Assembly (NCBI RefSeq): GCF_021155775.2 | Contig: NC_060235.2 | Coordinates: 19,397,598-19,461,597, forward strand | Length of the DNA stretch: 64,000 nucleotides | Source: Neodiprion pinetum | Lineage: Eukaryota > Arthropoda > Insecta > Hymenoptera > Diprionidae | Reading direction: 5' to 3' | Shown here: positions 26,014 through 36,890 of the stretch, one piece after another | Layout: each line of letters opens with the position of its first letter | How positions within the stretch are numbered: the first letter of the stretch is position 1 | Notes under the pieces: generated by a model | Told to the model about the DNA's origin: nothing | The model's input: the letters and a program-made list of their open reading frames with translations, nothing else | Databases searched by the model: none | Made by a program: the position numbers and the translations under genes

Positions 26014-27388
26014 GGTACTCAATCTCATCGACAAATTAAACATCTCTGAAATGCTAGTCCACATCACATCAGTTGAGAGAATATGTTTAAAGTAGCGGCC
26101 GGTCTACAACGGCACTGCAAGTTGAATCTGCTTTACAAGCGTGTTCCACTCTACCGAAAAATTAGTCGTCTACGAATTAATGTCCATATGTGTACATTGA
26201 AGAATAATACACCCGTCGTCTGTGGATATCTAACGTGTCATGGCTCTAGTCGGAGATACACATCAGTAAAGACGCTGTCTGGGTCCGATAAACGTCGATC
26301 AAATCACTTGCTGCTTTTCCATATGATCCAGGTAAATGGTAAATTTTTGCGTGTATTTGTTGTGCTTGAGTGTGAGACATAAACACAGCCGCTCATGGAA
26401 GGATCTTGCAACTTGCGTGTCCTTCCACAATCGAACTAGAGATCGTTATGTGATACCTACAAATGATATGTAGCTTATGTTTTTCGTTTCACGCTAAAGT
26501 GTGGCGATCCTTCATCCAACCCTCTCTTCTCGCTTAATCACGGCTACCATTTCCTGGCGCAACAACTTACACGAAACGAGCATCAAGATGACATTTTGTC
26601 TCACGTTGGAGTCACGTTCTTACGGTGACTCGTGGCAGTGATCATTGCAGTCGCTTTCCAATCACCAATAAAAATTTTCCAAGTTCTTCCGAATCAGTTG
26701 CAACATCTAATTGAAATCTGGTTAACACAGAAAAATTCGCAACATCTACATAACTTCATAAGTCGCGTTTCACGGCTGTAGCTTAAGGTGGCTAGCTTGC
26801 GTAAAAATCTGACGAGGCTCACGCATGCGTCGTTCGAGGCTCCCATCTCATTCGTCAACCAATCCTCGAATACGTTTGAATCTTTTCAAAACCACATGCC
26901 GGGGAATTGTTTAGAATTACGTAAAATGTTTTTAATTTCTCTCCAATCTGTTGGAATTGATACAATCGTATTACAGTGTGGAATAAAAATCTCTAAAAAT
27001 CTCTTTAAATCCTAGAAAATCTTTTCAAACCGTCCATACTCCCATAAAGTTGTAGTATAACAAGTAGGGCTCGATTCAAAGTTAGAGATTACGGAAGAAA
27101 AAGGATCGAATTTGCTAATTTCTCCACGACTGATGGGAAGCTAATTGTTGAGCGCCAGGTACAGAGTATTGCGATACTGCAGAATAATAATAAAAGTAGG
27201 AATACAAGGCTGATTCGGCGTCAAGGTTCGACCTACCGCGCATGCGCAATCACGGGAAACTTGAAATCCACGACGCCGTCACAGCGATCAACCAAAAGGT
27301 CTAAAAAGTGTTCGGTAATGTTCTGGTTAACCTTGAGCGGCGTTTGGTGCGATATCTACCACCCCATATTTTTTTCCCACCGTTATGT
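26014..27388. other. gene-free interval
   Basis: Only short open frames without recognisable similarity occur here, the longest being about 99 codons at 26083-26382 (+). I see no supported feature. Confidence 0.45.
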
Positions 27389-27394
27389 TATCAA

Positions 27395-27604
27395 CTACGT
27401 GACATTCTTTATCCGAGTTGTGAGTCCAAAGTCCGGTCTGTAATCAACCACGTGACATTCCACAATTAATAGTTCCGAGAGTTGTTTTGGCCAACCCGAA
27501 TGCCGGTGTTTTATCAATCACGTGACATTTTTTCACCTATCAAATTTCGAATGCATGTGATGAGGACATTATAAAAGTCGGAGCCAAAAATTTTATCGTC
27601 AGTC
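27395..27604 (+). promoter_or_regulatory. TATA/Inr core promoter with E-box-like repeats
   Basis: TATAAAAG at 27570-27577 lies exactly 31 bases before the A of a consensus arthropod initiator TCAGTC (27599-27604), the canonical spacing. Upstream, three copies of a block ATCAAyyACGTGACATT occur, with E-box-like cores at 27395-27402 (CTACGTGA), 27449-27454 (CACGTG) and 27518-27525 (TCACGTGA). The last two also share GAGTTGT and CCGGT words, so they form a roughly 70-bp tandem repeat. No coding exon was recognised downstream; AATAAA occurs about 90 bases after the predicted start. Confidence 0.65.
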
Positions 27605-28774
27605 TGAAGCTGTTCTTCCTGCAAATTAAAAGTGATCCCCAATAACGTGAATTTCAGCCGATCCTAGAACTGTTTATCAAAAATATTATAGAAATAAAAC
27701 ATCTGCTGCGGATCAAATATGACCTGAATCGTCTTACAAGAGAATTTGACCAAATACGTATTAATCATAAGAATCATGGATTTCTCGAAACTGAACGATA
27801 TAGTGACAGTGATCGTAATGAGAAAGAAAAGTAACGGATACTAGACTTTCTGGTAACAGCTACGAAACTAATTTTCATTTTGTACCTAGAAGTATATTTT
27901 TCGATTGTGGTGAAGTATGAAAATAGTTAAGGACTGAGCGGTAACCGGAGCTGAAAAGTTTTCTCAGTGTATAATTAATTTACCGTTAGATTTATAGCTT
28001 ACCTTTCTATTTTATTACTTTTCAACACCTTTGAGATGTAAGAAAAGTATAGATTTCTGTGGAAAATCACTTTTTCTAATTTCCCTGAAACTTTACGTTT
28101 TTGAACTTCTAGAATCCGAAAACCAGGTTATTAGAATGATATCGGTCTGTCCAAAAAACTCGTGCGATGATCTCGGAAATGGCTGGATGAAAAAATTCAA
28201 ACCTCGCAAGATTTTACAATCAAATGATAGGTATGAAAAATTGCCACATATCGTTCAATCTGAAGTTCCTGTTCTACTGGAAATAAATCGATTTTCAATG
28301 TTCTACCGACAAGGATATACTCTTTCTAAATAAACGATTATGTTCTCCTCAAGTTATATATTTATTTTTAAAAAAATGTGTAAAGTTTTTGTCTTACAGA
28401 ATTTTTTTTTCCTTTTTTTCGTTCGAAACTTTTTCATTCAGCTGCCGAGTTCTATCAGATTCAGATTTTCCACTCGGCCGCTTTCGAGATCATCGCGGAA
28501 GTTTGTAGAACAGATCGAGAGACTCTTCCCTTTTCATGGTGACGAAAACTATTGTGAAAAAACTGTTTTTCCGTCTTGTTTTAATGTAGAACCGTACGGT
28601 AATGAACATTTTTATTGGCCATCGTTTCGCTGTGAAATCCTTTAAGCTTTAAATTTTTCAACATCAATCCGTTTCTGATAGAGTTCATCGCGGGAGTCTA
28701 ACGGGACAGACCGACAGGCAGAACGAGATCTCTTTGAAACCATTTTTTTTGGACACGAGAGGTCCAAAAACATA

Positions 28775-29117
28775 AATGAGAGGAATTAACGACATCAGAG
28801 TCAAGGCGGCTAGGTGGTCTAGTGGAGTAAGGCTCCGGTAAAGCATCGCTAGATACCAGGTTCGATTCCTGGCTCCGTCGTTAATTTTTCGAATTTACCA
28901 GTAGTTCAAAAAAATTATATACGTTTCACAAAATGAAAATTACCTCGTGATTAATATTAATATTGATGATGCATATCCGCATTTCAATATTATAATATCA
29001 GACGGTCATTGACTGTCTTACGAGCTTCGCACCAAGAAGCGTAAGTTACCAAAATGTAAACACACTTACAGACACTCTTACAATTGTGCTCGAAGAGGAA
29101 GAACACTTTCTATATCC
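28775..29117 (+). repeat. 343-bp direct repeat, copy 1
   Basis: Starts AATGAGAGGAATTAACGAC and ends CACTTTCTATATCC. By eye it is identical to copy 2, 388 bp further on. Confidence 0.9.
28801..28889 (+). ncRNA. tRNA-like Pol III unit, copy 1
   Basis: An A box (TGGTCTAGTGG, 28815-28825) and a perfect B box (GGTTCGATTCC, 28859-28869) are followed by a TTTTT terminator at 28885-28889. The T arm (CCAGG/CCTGG) is intact, but the expected 7-bp acceptor stem is not. An outer inverted pair TTAACGAC/GTCGTTAA could close the transcript instead. It is tRNA-derived rather than a functional tRNA. Confidence 0.5.
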
Positions 29118-29162
29118 ACATATACTATCACAGCACAAGAAAACAAATTTGAACTTACTGGT

Positions 29163-29505
29163 AATGAGAGGAATTAACGACATCAGAGTCAAGGCGGCTA
29201 GGTGGTCTAGTGGAGTAAGGCTCCGGTAAAGCATCGCTAGATACCAGGTTCGATTCCTGGCTCCGTCGTTAATTTTTCGAATTTACCAGTAGTTCAAAAA
29301 AATTATATACGTTTCACAAAATGAAAATTACCTCGTGATTAATATTAATATTGATGATGCATATCCGCATTTCAATATTATAATATCAGACGGTCATTGA
29401 CTGTCTTACGAGCTTCGCACCAAGAAGCGTAAGTTACCAAAATGTAAACACACTTACAGACACTCTTACAATTGTGCTCGAAGAGGAAGAACACTTTCTA
29501 TATCC
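29163..29505 (+). repeat. 343-bp direct repeat, copy 2
   Basis: Second identical half of the dimeric element, ending directly at the downstream target-site duplication. Confidence 0.9.
29189..29277 (+). ncRNA. tRNA-like Pol III unit, copy 2
   Basis: Identical to the copy at 28801, with A box, B box and T5 terminator preserved, 388 bp downstream. Confidence 0.5.
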
Positions 29506-29518
29506 CCAAAAACATAAA

Positions 29519-30254
29519 GATTAATTGAAATTGGATAAAGTTATTTTCGACCTAAACGAAAACCTTTCTTATAAGCTTGTCAGCGATGAGAAATAAAAAT
29601 GTGGAGGGAAACTATTTCTTTCTGCATTTTAAAACTAATATGTTTTTTTGAAGTTATACTTCTTTAGGCGCGTTATGAAAAACTGATGAGAGTGAAATTT
29701 CAAGATGCGCGCGCATCACTGTAACACAAAATTAACAGGATGAAGTTGCCCACTCAACCGAATTCATTAAGTCTCGAAAAAAAGCTAATGTTGGTACGCT
29801 TATCGCCTCTGATCACTGTTTTCATATTTATTTATAATATTTATCCACATGGTTTTAGTTTTTACAGTCACAACACGTGTTTTATTTTCATACAAGTGCG
29901 AATTATATATGTGGCAATAAAATATATTCAGTAGTGATTTAAATTGAATATTTGGATTAATATTATTTACTATTTGTGAATATTAGTGAAAAAATTGTGC
30001 TAAAATACTTTTTCAAGTGCTCCAATATAATTGAGGTTAGTTATCCGTATGTATTATTTATTGATATAAATTAAAATATCATTATTTAATATAATTAATA
30101 CTAAATATTATTAAATTATCAACGTTGAATATTTATTATTGGTTTTTTAATATTTACAAAATAATGAAATAAATTTAATAGAACATTTAATAAAAAGTTC
30201 GTGACAAAAATTTAATAGATTATTTAAATATAGTGTAAGACATCCGTTATTTGT
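29519..30254. other. very AT-rich gene-free interval
   Basis: TAAT/ATTTA-rich sequence without recognisable coding potential. Its right end abuts the polyadenylation signal of the receptor gene on the minus strand. Confidence 0.5.
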
Positions 30255-30260
30255 TTTATT
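30255..30260 (-). terminator. polyadenylation signal of receptor gene B
   Basis: TTTATT on the plus strand (AATAAA on the minus strand) lies 78 bases after the receptor stop codon. Confidence 0.55.
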
Positions 30261-30337
30261 GTTTTTTAATGATGCCAAAGAAGAATAACTTCTCACGCGC
30301 GTACATAAGTATAGGCACCCATTTTTTTTTTCTCTTT

Positions 30338-33300
30338 TCACGCGAAACGCACTTTTTTCGTCTCAGAGCGTCGCCGCAACAGCTCTTCGTACGGTGTGTC
30401 TTCCATCTCTTCTAACCTCACGTCATGATTTTCTTCGGGAGCACGCGAGAGACAGCGAGAACACCGCGTTCGTTCCCTTCGACAATCTATGACGTAGCTT
30501 CCACATATTACAGGATTCACGCACGAATTTCCTACCGCCAGGATAAATGAATATTCTAGGAGCCACGTATCGTCTCGCGGCGAACTCTCTCTGTCAAACG
30601 TGTACCTGCGAACAAGGAATAGTTATTTATGCTACTTGTGGGATAAGCAGCAAATAATCGGACAGTCGTGTTGTTGCGACATGAGCGTAAGGTTTATGAG
30701 ACATTCGTATGAAGACTCGTCTTTACAGCGAATGTCGTAATCACGACTGTCATATTTCCTACTTATCCCACACGTAGAATACAATGTTTTTTTACAAAAA
30801 CTGATCTGGAAGTCGAATTTGAGAGGAATATAATAATTTTAAAACTAAAATTACTATAGCGGCATCAGATGGCGTTTGAGTAGTTTCTAGTAAAGTGAAA
30901 AAGATGGAGTGAATTTAATACAGACTGTGCTCGTGTGGTTATATTTCTATAGTAGTATAGTTTAGTTGGAATCTGTCCAGTTATCTGATACTTAACCGAA
31001 CATGTGCGTTTATGAAACACATACAGTCAAGTATGCGATTATTGTGTATTTCGGAGATGACATACAGCGCTCGAAAAGTCAACTTCCAGAGCAGGTGTTG
31101 TAAAAACAGTATTAGCTGAATTCGATCCGTGATATTTATCGGATCAACGCCGGATTATCCACTAGGCTAGGGTACCACGGTTCAGGGGGCGCCGTTGCAT
31201 CGTTTTTTTCCACGACGCTGAAGTTAGCCGCAGGTTTCGGTCCCAAGTTGCGTTGTTTCTCGGGAGTTCGGAACTGTCTTCCACATATTATCACGTTTAT
31301 CGGAGTAATGACACTTCTTGACGTATGCTATAACGTGAGAATCATCGAAATTTATAGTTCGGGGACTTCAGGCCCCTGTTCATCCCTGGATTTTGGCAAC
31401 ATGCGACCGAAACCCGGGGCTAACTTCAGCGTCTTTTTTCTCCCGAACCATAAAGTTTGAAAATTCAGATTTTTCGTAGACAATGAAATTTTCATTGAGA
31501 ATGATGGAAGCAGAATGATAAAAAAAAACACGTGATATACTCTTTTTATTACAAAGTAACGCCCATTGTAACGCCCATTCATCCATAATTATAATTTTAT
31601 TTTAATTGTGCCGCCAGAGGTGCGCTCATAGACTTATAGATGTAGACTGTGCAGTCCGTGTACCGAGCTGAAGCCCTAATTGAATAGAAAAAGCAACAGC
31701 AGGAGTCCGACCTCTCTGCTGCACGGTCGAAAGAGTGGAGAACAGCCGCCAGCTGGGAAAGCAATAAGGCAAGCTAGGAGGTATACTTGTACATACGCTA
31801 CGTGTTTCCCCCGCCAACTCACCGATTAGAGTGAGAAAATTCTAAACCGTTCTTGAAACTGTGAATAATCAAATTTCTCCAAGCATTGTCCTTTTCTTTA
31901 AAAAAAACTTCTGGCAGTAGGTATGATGTTGGAAGTAAGCGATGTATATGAACAGAACAGGTCGGTCGTTGCCCAACATGTTTATATATTTTGTATGTAT
32001 CTATGTGTGACGTATATCGAATCTGTTTTGTACGACGGCAGGTAGTATCGTTTCTGTTCTAATAAAGCATTGTATTAAATTGGTTGTCACTTAAAAACAA
32101 CATTAATCCCTAAAATATGATTTTAGACCGTCTAAGCTGTACCCCCCAGCCCCTCAATCAAGTTGGACCGATACTGTTAGAAAATTCCATGAGACTTTGT
32201 CTTCTGTCGAGTTAATAGAGAAACGTGAAACAAGTATAGAAATACCTCATACGGAAACGTTCTCCATTATTTGAAATGAATTGATGTTTTTCTACTTGTA
32301 AAACGGATCATTTATTACTTCGATTTTCTGAACCTTTTGCATTTTTATCTGGCCTTTTTTTCGGTCCATCCGTAACTATTACCGTCTCAATGCATCACCC
32401 CAAGAGGTTTAAAACAGAAGTGGTGTAAGTAAAACAAATGGCAGAGCTCGCAATAAGATCATCAAAATATCGATGTTAGTTCGAAGGTTTGTCGCAAGTA
32501 ATATTTTACCCCGCACGAATTGAGCTATTGCTTCTGACATCATTCATCATAATATCGACTAGATGAGGCAAAAATGTTCGAGATACAGTATTCCATTGTG
32601 TGTGGGATTATGTACCTCTGTACAATCGCAATTCTATACTTGGACATGAAATGCGTCCTTTTAAGATTCTGCGGGACTGACGCGCAACCGTAAATCTGGC
32701 CACGGTATAATTATTTAAAAAAACTAGAGCGTTCGTGCACCGGTGATAAATGAAAATCGAAAAAAAAAAAATTCCAAGGAACAATATGCGTAATAGCCGC
32801 ATTCAAAGTAGAATAATTCATACATTTAAATGGAAATAATAGTGGACCGTGATAGTGAAGTGGGTCGTAAACTACACGAACGATACCAGCACAAATGACT
32901 CGTAATAATTTCTTGAATGAAAAAACAGCATGAAACACACAAATCGAACGCTCACCATAACGTCAAGACGACATAGGGAGTCCAACAAATTACGAACGCC
33001 GTCACAATGGCGATGGTCACGCGAAGCGTTGTATCCTTGGTGCGTTTTATGGTGCTTATCTTTGGCATACGTGAAGTTTCCATTCCGACCGTGCTGATCT
33101 CATCGCTTCCTGATATCCCGACCTCTGAGGAATTTCACACAAAAATAATTCCGATTGAACGCATGTCTGGTTTCGGGGGTTTCGGAATTTTTTCATTTTT
33201 AACCTTTAGAGGACGGGAAAATCTGTATACGGGGGCGACGCATAATCGACACTTTACCGATGATAGTTGAACTATATTTTCCAGCCTTCAGCATAATTGA

Positions 33301-36300
33301 CATAAAGTTCCTTCAAGATAAATAGAGGTACACAAAATCAGAAAGAAATGTGCGAAAATTAATTTCTTCCGGAATAAGTGCGGTAACTTCCACCGTTAGG
33401 TGGAAATTGCTAGTTGATGCCATTCGACCCGATACAAAGCAGCTTCCCAAATCTCTTTCATCAGGATTCAATTTCATGCACCCACTGTCTGGATAAATTC
33501 ATCCAATGTCGAACACACACACAAATACAGGAATAACTAAGATAGCGAAGGATCCACCAACCTTGCTTGGGTCCGCGAATATTGCTGCTTCCCCCGGACA
33601 ATATCCTAGTGCATGTATAACAGATGATTGTCACGGGTACGAAGTATACGATAACAACACAAAATACGTTGTTAGCGATTTCCGCAGCGTGATTGACGGA
33701 AGTTCGGAATGTTACGCACTGTCGAAACTTGGTATAGGCGGGATGACTTACATGAATCGCGAAAATCTGCAATAACGTAAAAAAGAACCGCAATGACTAA
33801 AAGCATGGTTCGATTCTATACATGTAGGCCCAGAGAAACCCTTTGACTACTGAAAAGCGACGAACTGATAAGCTTTCATCAAAATATCATCAAAATATAC
33901 TCCCGCCAGTCCGTTACATTCGATGATATCCTTGACATGTACGCTTATTTAAATCAGCCAGTCTATCAGGATGTTGCCACAATTGAACAAAAGATGAAGG
34001 ATAACAAAACCCAGTGACGAAGGAACTTGAGTTAAAGGGCGTTTCGTTCATACTTTGGTAAGGTACGTTAAGTAAACAAATAGTGACTAGAGCCTCAGCT
34101 GCTTCAGTGATAGGTAGAAAATGATAAATAAACGTAGCGGGAATGTGGAAGCAATTAGCAGTAGAAATACGAAATGAAAATAAGCCTGACAAAAATTTAA
34201 TAGTTCGTTAAAATTGTTGGATATGAAGGTCTGTGAAAAACGTAGAAGAAACGAAGATTTTCTCCAACGTTTCGGCCCTTTCTGTGGGCCTTCCTCAGGG
34301 TAACATTTATTATATGTAATGAACAAAGCTTAGACATATAGGAACACATACAGTTGGCGCATATTTAACAAGATTAAATTTTTAAACATTAACCATAAAA
34401 ATTTGCGTGAGTAAAGCATTGTAGTAGGTACTACGGAAATCGTCTCCATATAGACTTTATAACAATCCATCTTGTGTAAAAAGATCGAATGCCATCAACA
34501 ACGTGGTAGACAAAATAAAACCGAAGATAAAATAAAAGAATATAAAAAAAGAGAGCAAGGACTTGGGAATTTTTATTACGGAAATTAAAAAAAATATAAG
34601 AGGATCTTTACGCCAAGGTTGGTGAACCCTTTGTTCTACATAACATAATCTCTATTGATTTCTATTTTTCAATATTGGATCATTTTTCATTTTTCTGTTT
34701 CACAGAATTTAAAACTATTATGCCGAAATAGGCTACACGGTTTACGAAGTTCCGTAATAAAAATTCCCAAGTCTTTGCCCTCTTTTTTTATATTCTTTTA
34801 TTTTATCTTCGGCTTTATTTTGTCTACCTCGTTGTTGATGGCATTTGATTTTTATACACAAGATGGATTGTTATAAAGTCTATATGGAGACGATTTCCGC
34901 AGTACCAGCTACAATGCTTTACTCACGCAAATTTTTATGGTTAATGTTTAAAATTTGATCTTGATAAATATGCGCCAACTGTATGTGTTCCTATATGACT
35001 AAGCTTTGTTCATTACATATAATAAATGTTACCCTGAGGAAGGCCCACAGTAAGGGCCGAAACGTTGGGGAAAGTCTCCGTTTGTTCTACGTTTTTCACA
35101 GACCTTCATATCGAAGCATTTTAACGAACTATAACATTGAGGTCAAGAATTCATTTAACAAAAATTTAATACATAAAGAAGATTTCACAAACTTTCGTGT
35201 TGTCTCTGCGTAGAGTGAGCCGGTGATATTCGGGATTGTTTGTTGTACCTGAAATCAGCGCACCCTAATTAAAACTGACACCTTAGTGAACAAGGTATAT
35301 ATGTCAGATGTGTACGTAGTGTAAGATTACAATAATCTACGTCGCTGACGAATCGTATTCGGATCCTTAGCCAGTTTTCCAGAAGCGTAATTCCGACTAG
35401 CCGACACTGTCTCAGTGTTGTTAAAGTCTTCCACTTCCGCTCAACTCTTCACGTTGCAAATTATTTCATTCAGAGCAGAGCTTGCGACCTTTGGTTGATG
35501 TTGGCGAGGTAAAAATCAGTATACTCTGTGACCATTGTATTACAAGATGAAAAAAAAAATTGCAAATGTGAGACAATGTGTCTCTCTATTTCAAATGAAC
35601 AGAAACTCTACTGTGTACTAAACAACTTAGGTAGAACGTTTAAAAATAATTGCTTGAGATTCACAAACGAATAATTACGTTGCCAAGTAAGTCGTCCCCT
35701 GTTATTGTACGCACAGTCTCGCTTGAGTAGCCGAATAGATAGCACGATTTTTTATGGGGAGCCATATTTGAAGACCAAGAAATTTACGATATAATAATTC
35801 CAATAGTAAGGAACGCACCGGCAGCAACGCGTAGATAAGGCTGCAGATCCAAGCAACAGTCAGCATTATCTTGCCGCGACGAAGGGCGTCGCTCACATTT
35901 TGAGGGTGAAAGATCGCCAAATACCTGCGGTGAAATGAATCGATCGTTGGTACGGAGAATTCTTGATACGAAGTCCACAGACTTCAAAAATCGAACCTCC
36001 CAAGCAGGTGCTGAAAAAACAGCATTCATTTACTGACCTGTCCAACGAAACGCAGATCAAGACGTTCCTCGATAAATAGAGACCGAACGCCTGCAGGACC
36101 AGGAAAAAGTGGCATGCCGAGTTTTCGGCCATCCACCGAGCCGCCAGAAGCCACGAGACCTGGATTACAAAGGTTTGTTAAGTGTGGCATAATTGTTCGA
36201 AATCAAAGACCTTGGTAGAAAAATTCATGAAAAAAGCATTTACACAACCGCTGTACGAGTAGACCTTGAATACAATGCAAAGATACTTTAGACAATAAGT

Positions 36301-36890
36301 CAAGTTCTTTTTCAAACTTGTAACGGAGGTATTCACCGATAATCAGACTGTGTATTTCGAACAAGTTACATTTTCTATTTATACGAAAATTCCGCCAAGA
36401 CTTCCCTTTCGATTACAGTAGAACCTCGATTATCCGAACTAGTCTCGGTCCCAATTGGTACGGCTAATCGAGGTTCTACTGTAAATGTAAAATCGTTTGG
36501 TTAACCTAGCGAATAATTCTTATGATTCATGTACTTTATGTTCTGCTTCCGACTAGTGTTTCCGAGATTTAAGGTCTGTTCGTACAACATTCTTTTCGGA
36601 AAATTGTATTGAAATGCGTAAATGGAATTCAGTAACTTGCTTCAAGCGGTATCGTGAGAAAGGTAACGAGAAGGTCAGCGGCTGCCAGATGCCGCATCAT
36701 CAGAGACATTCGAGACTTTTGGTGCCTTCGTCGTGACAAAGTGACGAAGACGGTCAAATTTCCCATTGCAGCTATGCCGAACATCAGGCAGTAGATAAAA
36801 GTGAATCCCAACCGTAGAGGAAGTGTTTCGTTATCCGACGTCAAGTCGCAGTTCTCGTCGTTGGTCAAATTCGAATCGCAACCGGAGATG
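30338..36890 (-). CDS. AKH/GnRH-type class A GPCR, paralogue B (first exon missing)
   Basis: This is a seven-transmembrane receptor of the adipokinetic hormone/ACP/corazonin/GnRH receptor group, expected at the plasma membrane. Minus-strand exons are 36890-36641, 36159-36038, 35924-35819, 33766-33562, 33124-32956 and 30605-30338, giving 372 residues plus an unseen N-terminus. TM1 has GNLTVFVTLSRRRHQ, TM2 HLAAADLLVTFLTIPLE, TM3 ends VSLDRY (D123-R-Y125, split by an intron), TM4 RRGKIMLTVAW, TM5 follows HVSHPAYTKFRQC, and TM6 has CWTPYVV. TM7 carries N314-P-V-I-C318 where the family has NPxxY. The 54-residue tail is charged. Asn sites SNLT and DNET precede TM1, and the ECL disulphide Cys pair is present. 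The first visible intron uses a GC donor (GAA|GCAAGT). Exon phases equal those of paralogue A at 47-57 kb. The ligand cannot be named from sequence alone. Confidence 0.88.
30632..30777. repeat. 146-bp imperfect hairpin in receptor B last intron
   Basis: CTACTTGTGGGATAAG on the left mirrors CTTATCCCACACGTAG on the right, and GACAGTCGTG mirrors CACGACTGTC further in. It lies 27 bases upstream of the TM7 exon. It may be a small MITE or a foldable RNA. Confidence 0.55.
34189..35171. mobile_element. palindromic element with hammerhead-like motifs
   Basis: Arms at 34200-34592 and about 34753-35132 are inverted copies around a roughly 160-bp loop. A direct repeat ACAAAAATTTAATA flanks the structure (34189-34202 and 35158-35171), like a long target-site duplication. 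Each arm holds CTGAGGA, a GGCCC/GGGCC stem, then GAAAC (35034-35063 on +, 34298-34269 on -), resembling the core of hammerhead ribozymes known from Penelope-like elements. It lies in the fourth detected intron of receptor B, between the TM4 and TM5 regions being read on the minus strand. No coding sequence is visible. Confidence 0.6.
36416..36481. mobile_element. 66-bp pogo/Tigger-like MITE
   Basis: CAGTAGAACCTCGATTA at the left mirrors TAATCGAGGTTCTACTG at the right, with TA on both outer sides (36414-36415, 36482-36483). The termini and TA duplication are typical of pogo/Tigger elements. It lies in the intron between the TM2 and TM3 exons of receptor B. Confidence 0.75.

Larger units (their letters stand above)
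28764..29518. mobile_element. dimeric retroposon-like element with 13-bp target duplication
   Basis: CCAAAAACATAAA at 28764-28776 recurs at 29506-29518, immediately flanking a unit made of two identical 343-bp direct repeats (28775-29117 and 29163-29505) joined by a 45-bp linker. The perfect flanking duplication shows that the whole dimer was inserted as one piece. It encodes no protein. Each half carries a tRNA-like Pol III module. It could be a dimeric SINE or a terminal-repeat retrotransposon in miniature; the 13-bp duplication fits LINE-type better than LTR-integrase insertion. Confidence 0.75.

Noticed and set aside
26083..26382. 99-codon plus-strand open frame
   Set aside because: No recognisable similarity or domain, and no supporting promoter or codon bias.
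32711..32938. Minus-strand frame reading MNYSTLNAAITHIV, first considered as the TM7 exon of receptor B
   Set aside because: The splice phase would create a stop, and the exon at 30605-30338 fits phase, acceptor and NSCVNP motif far better.
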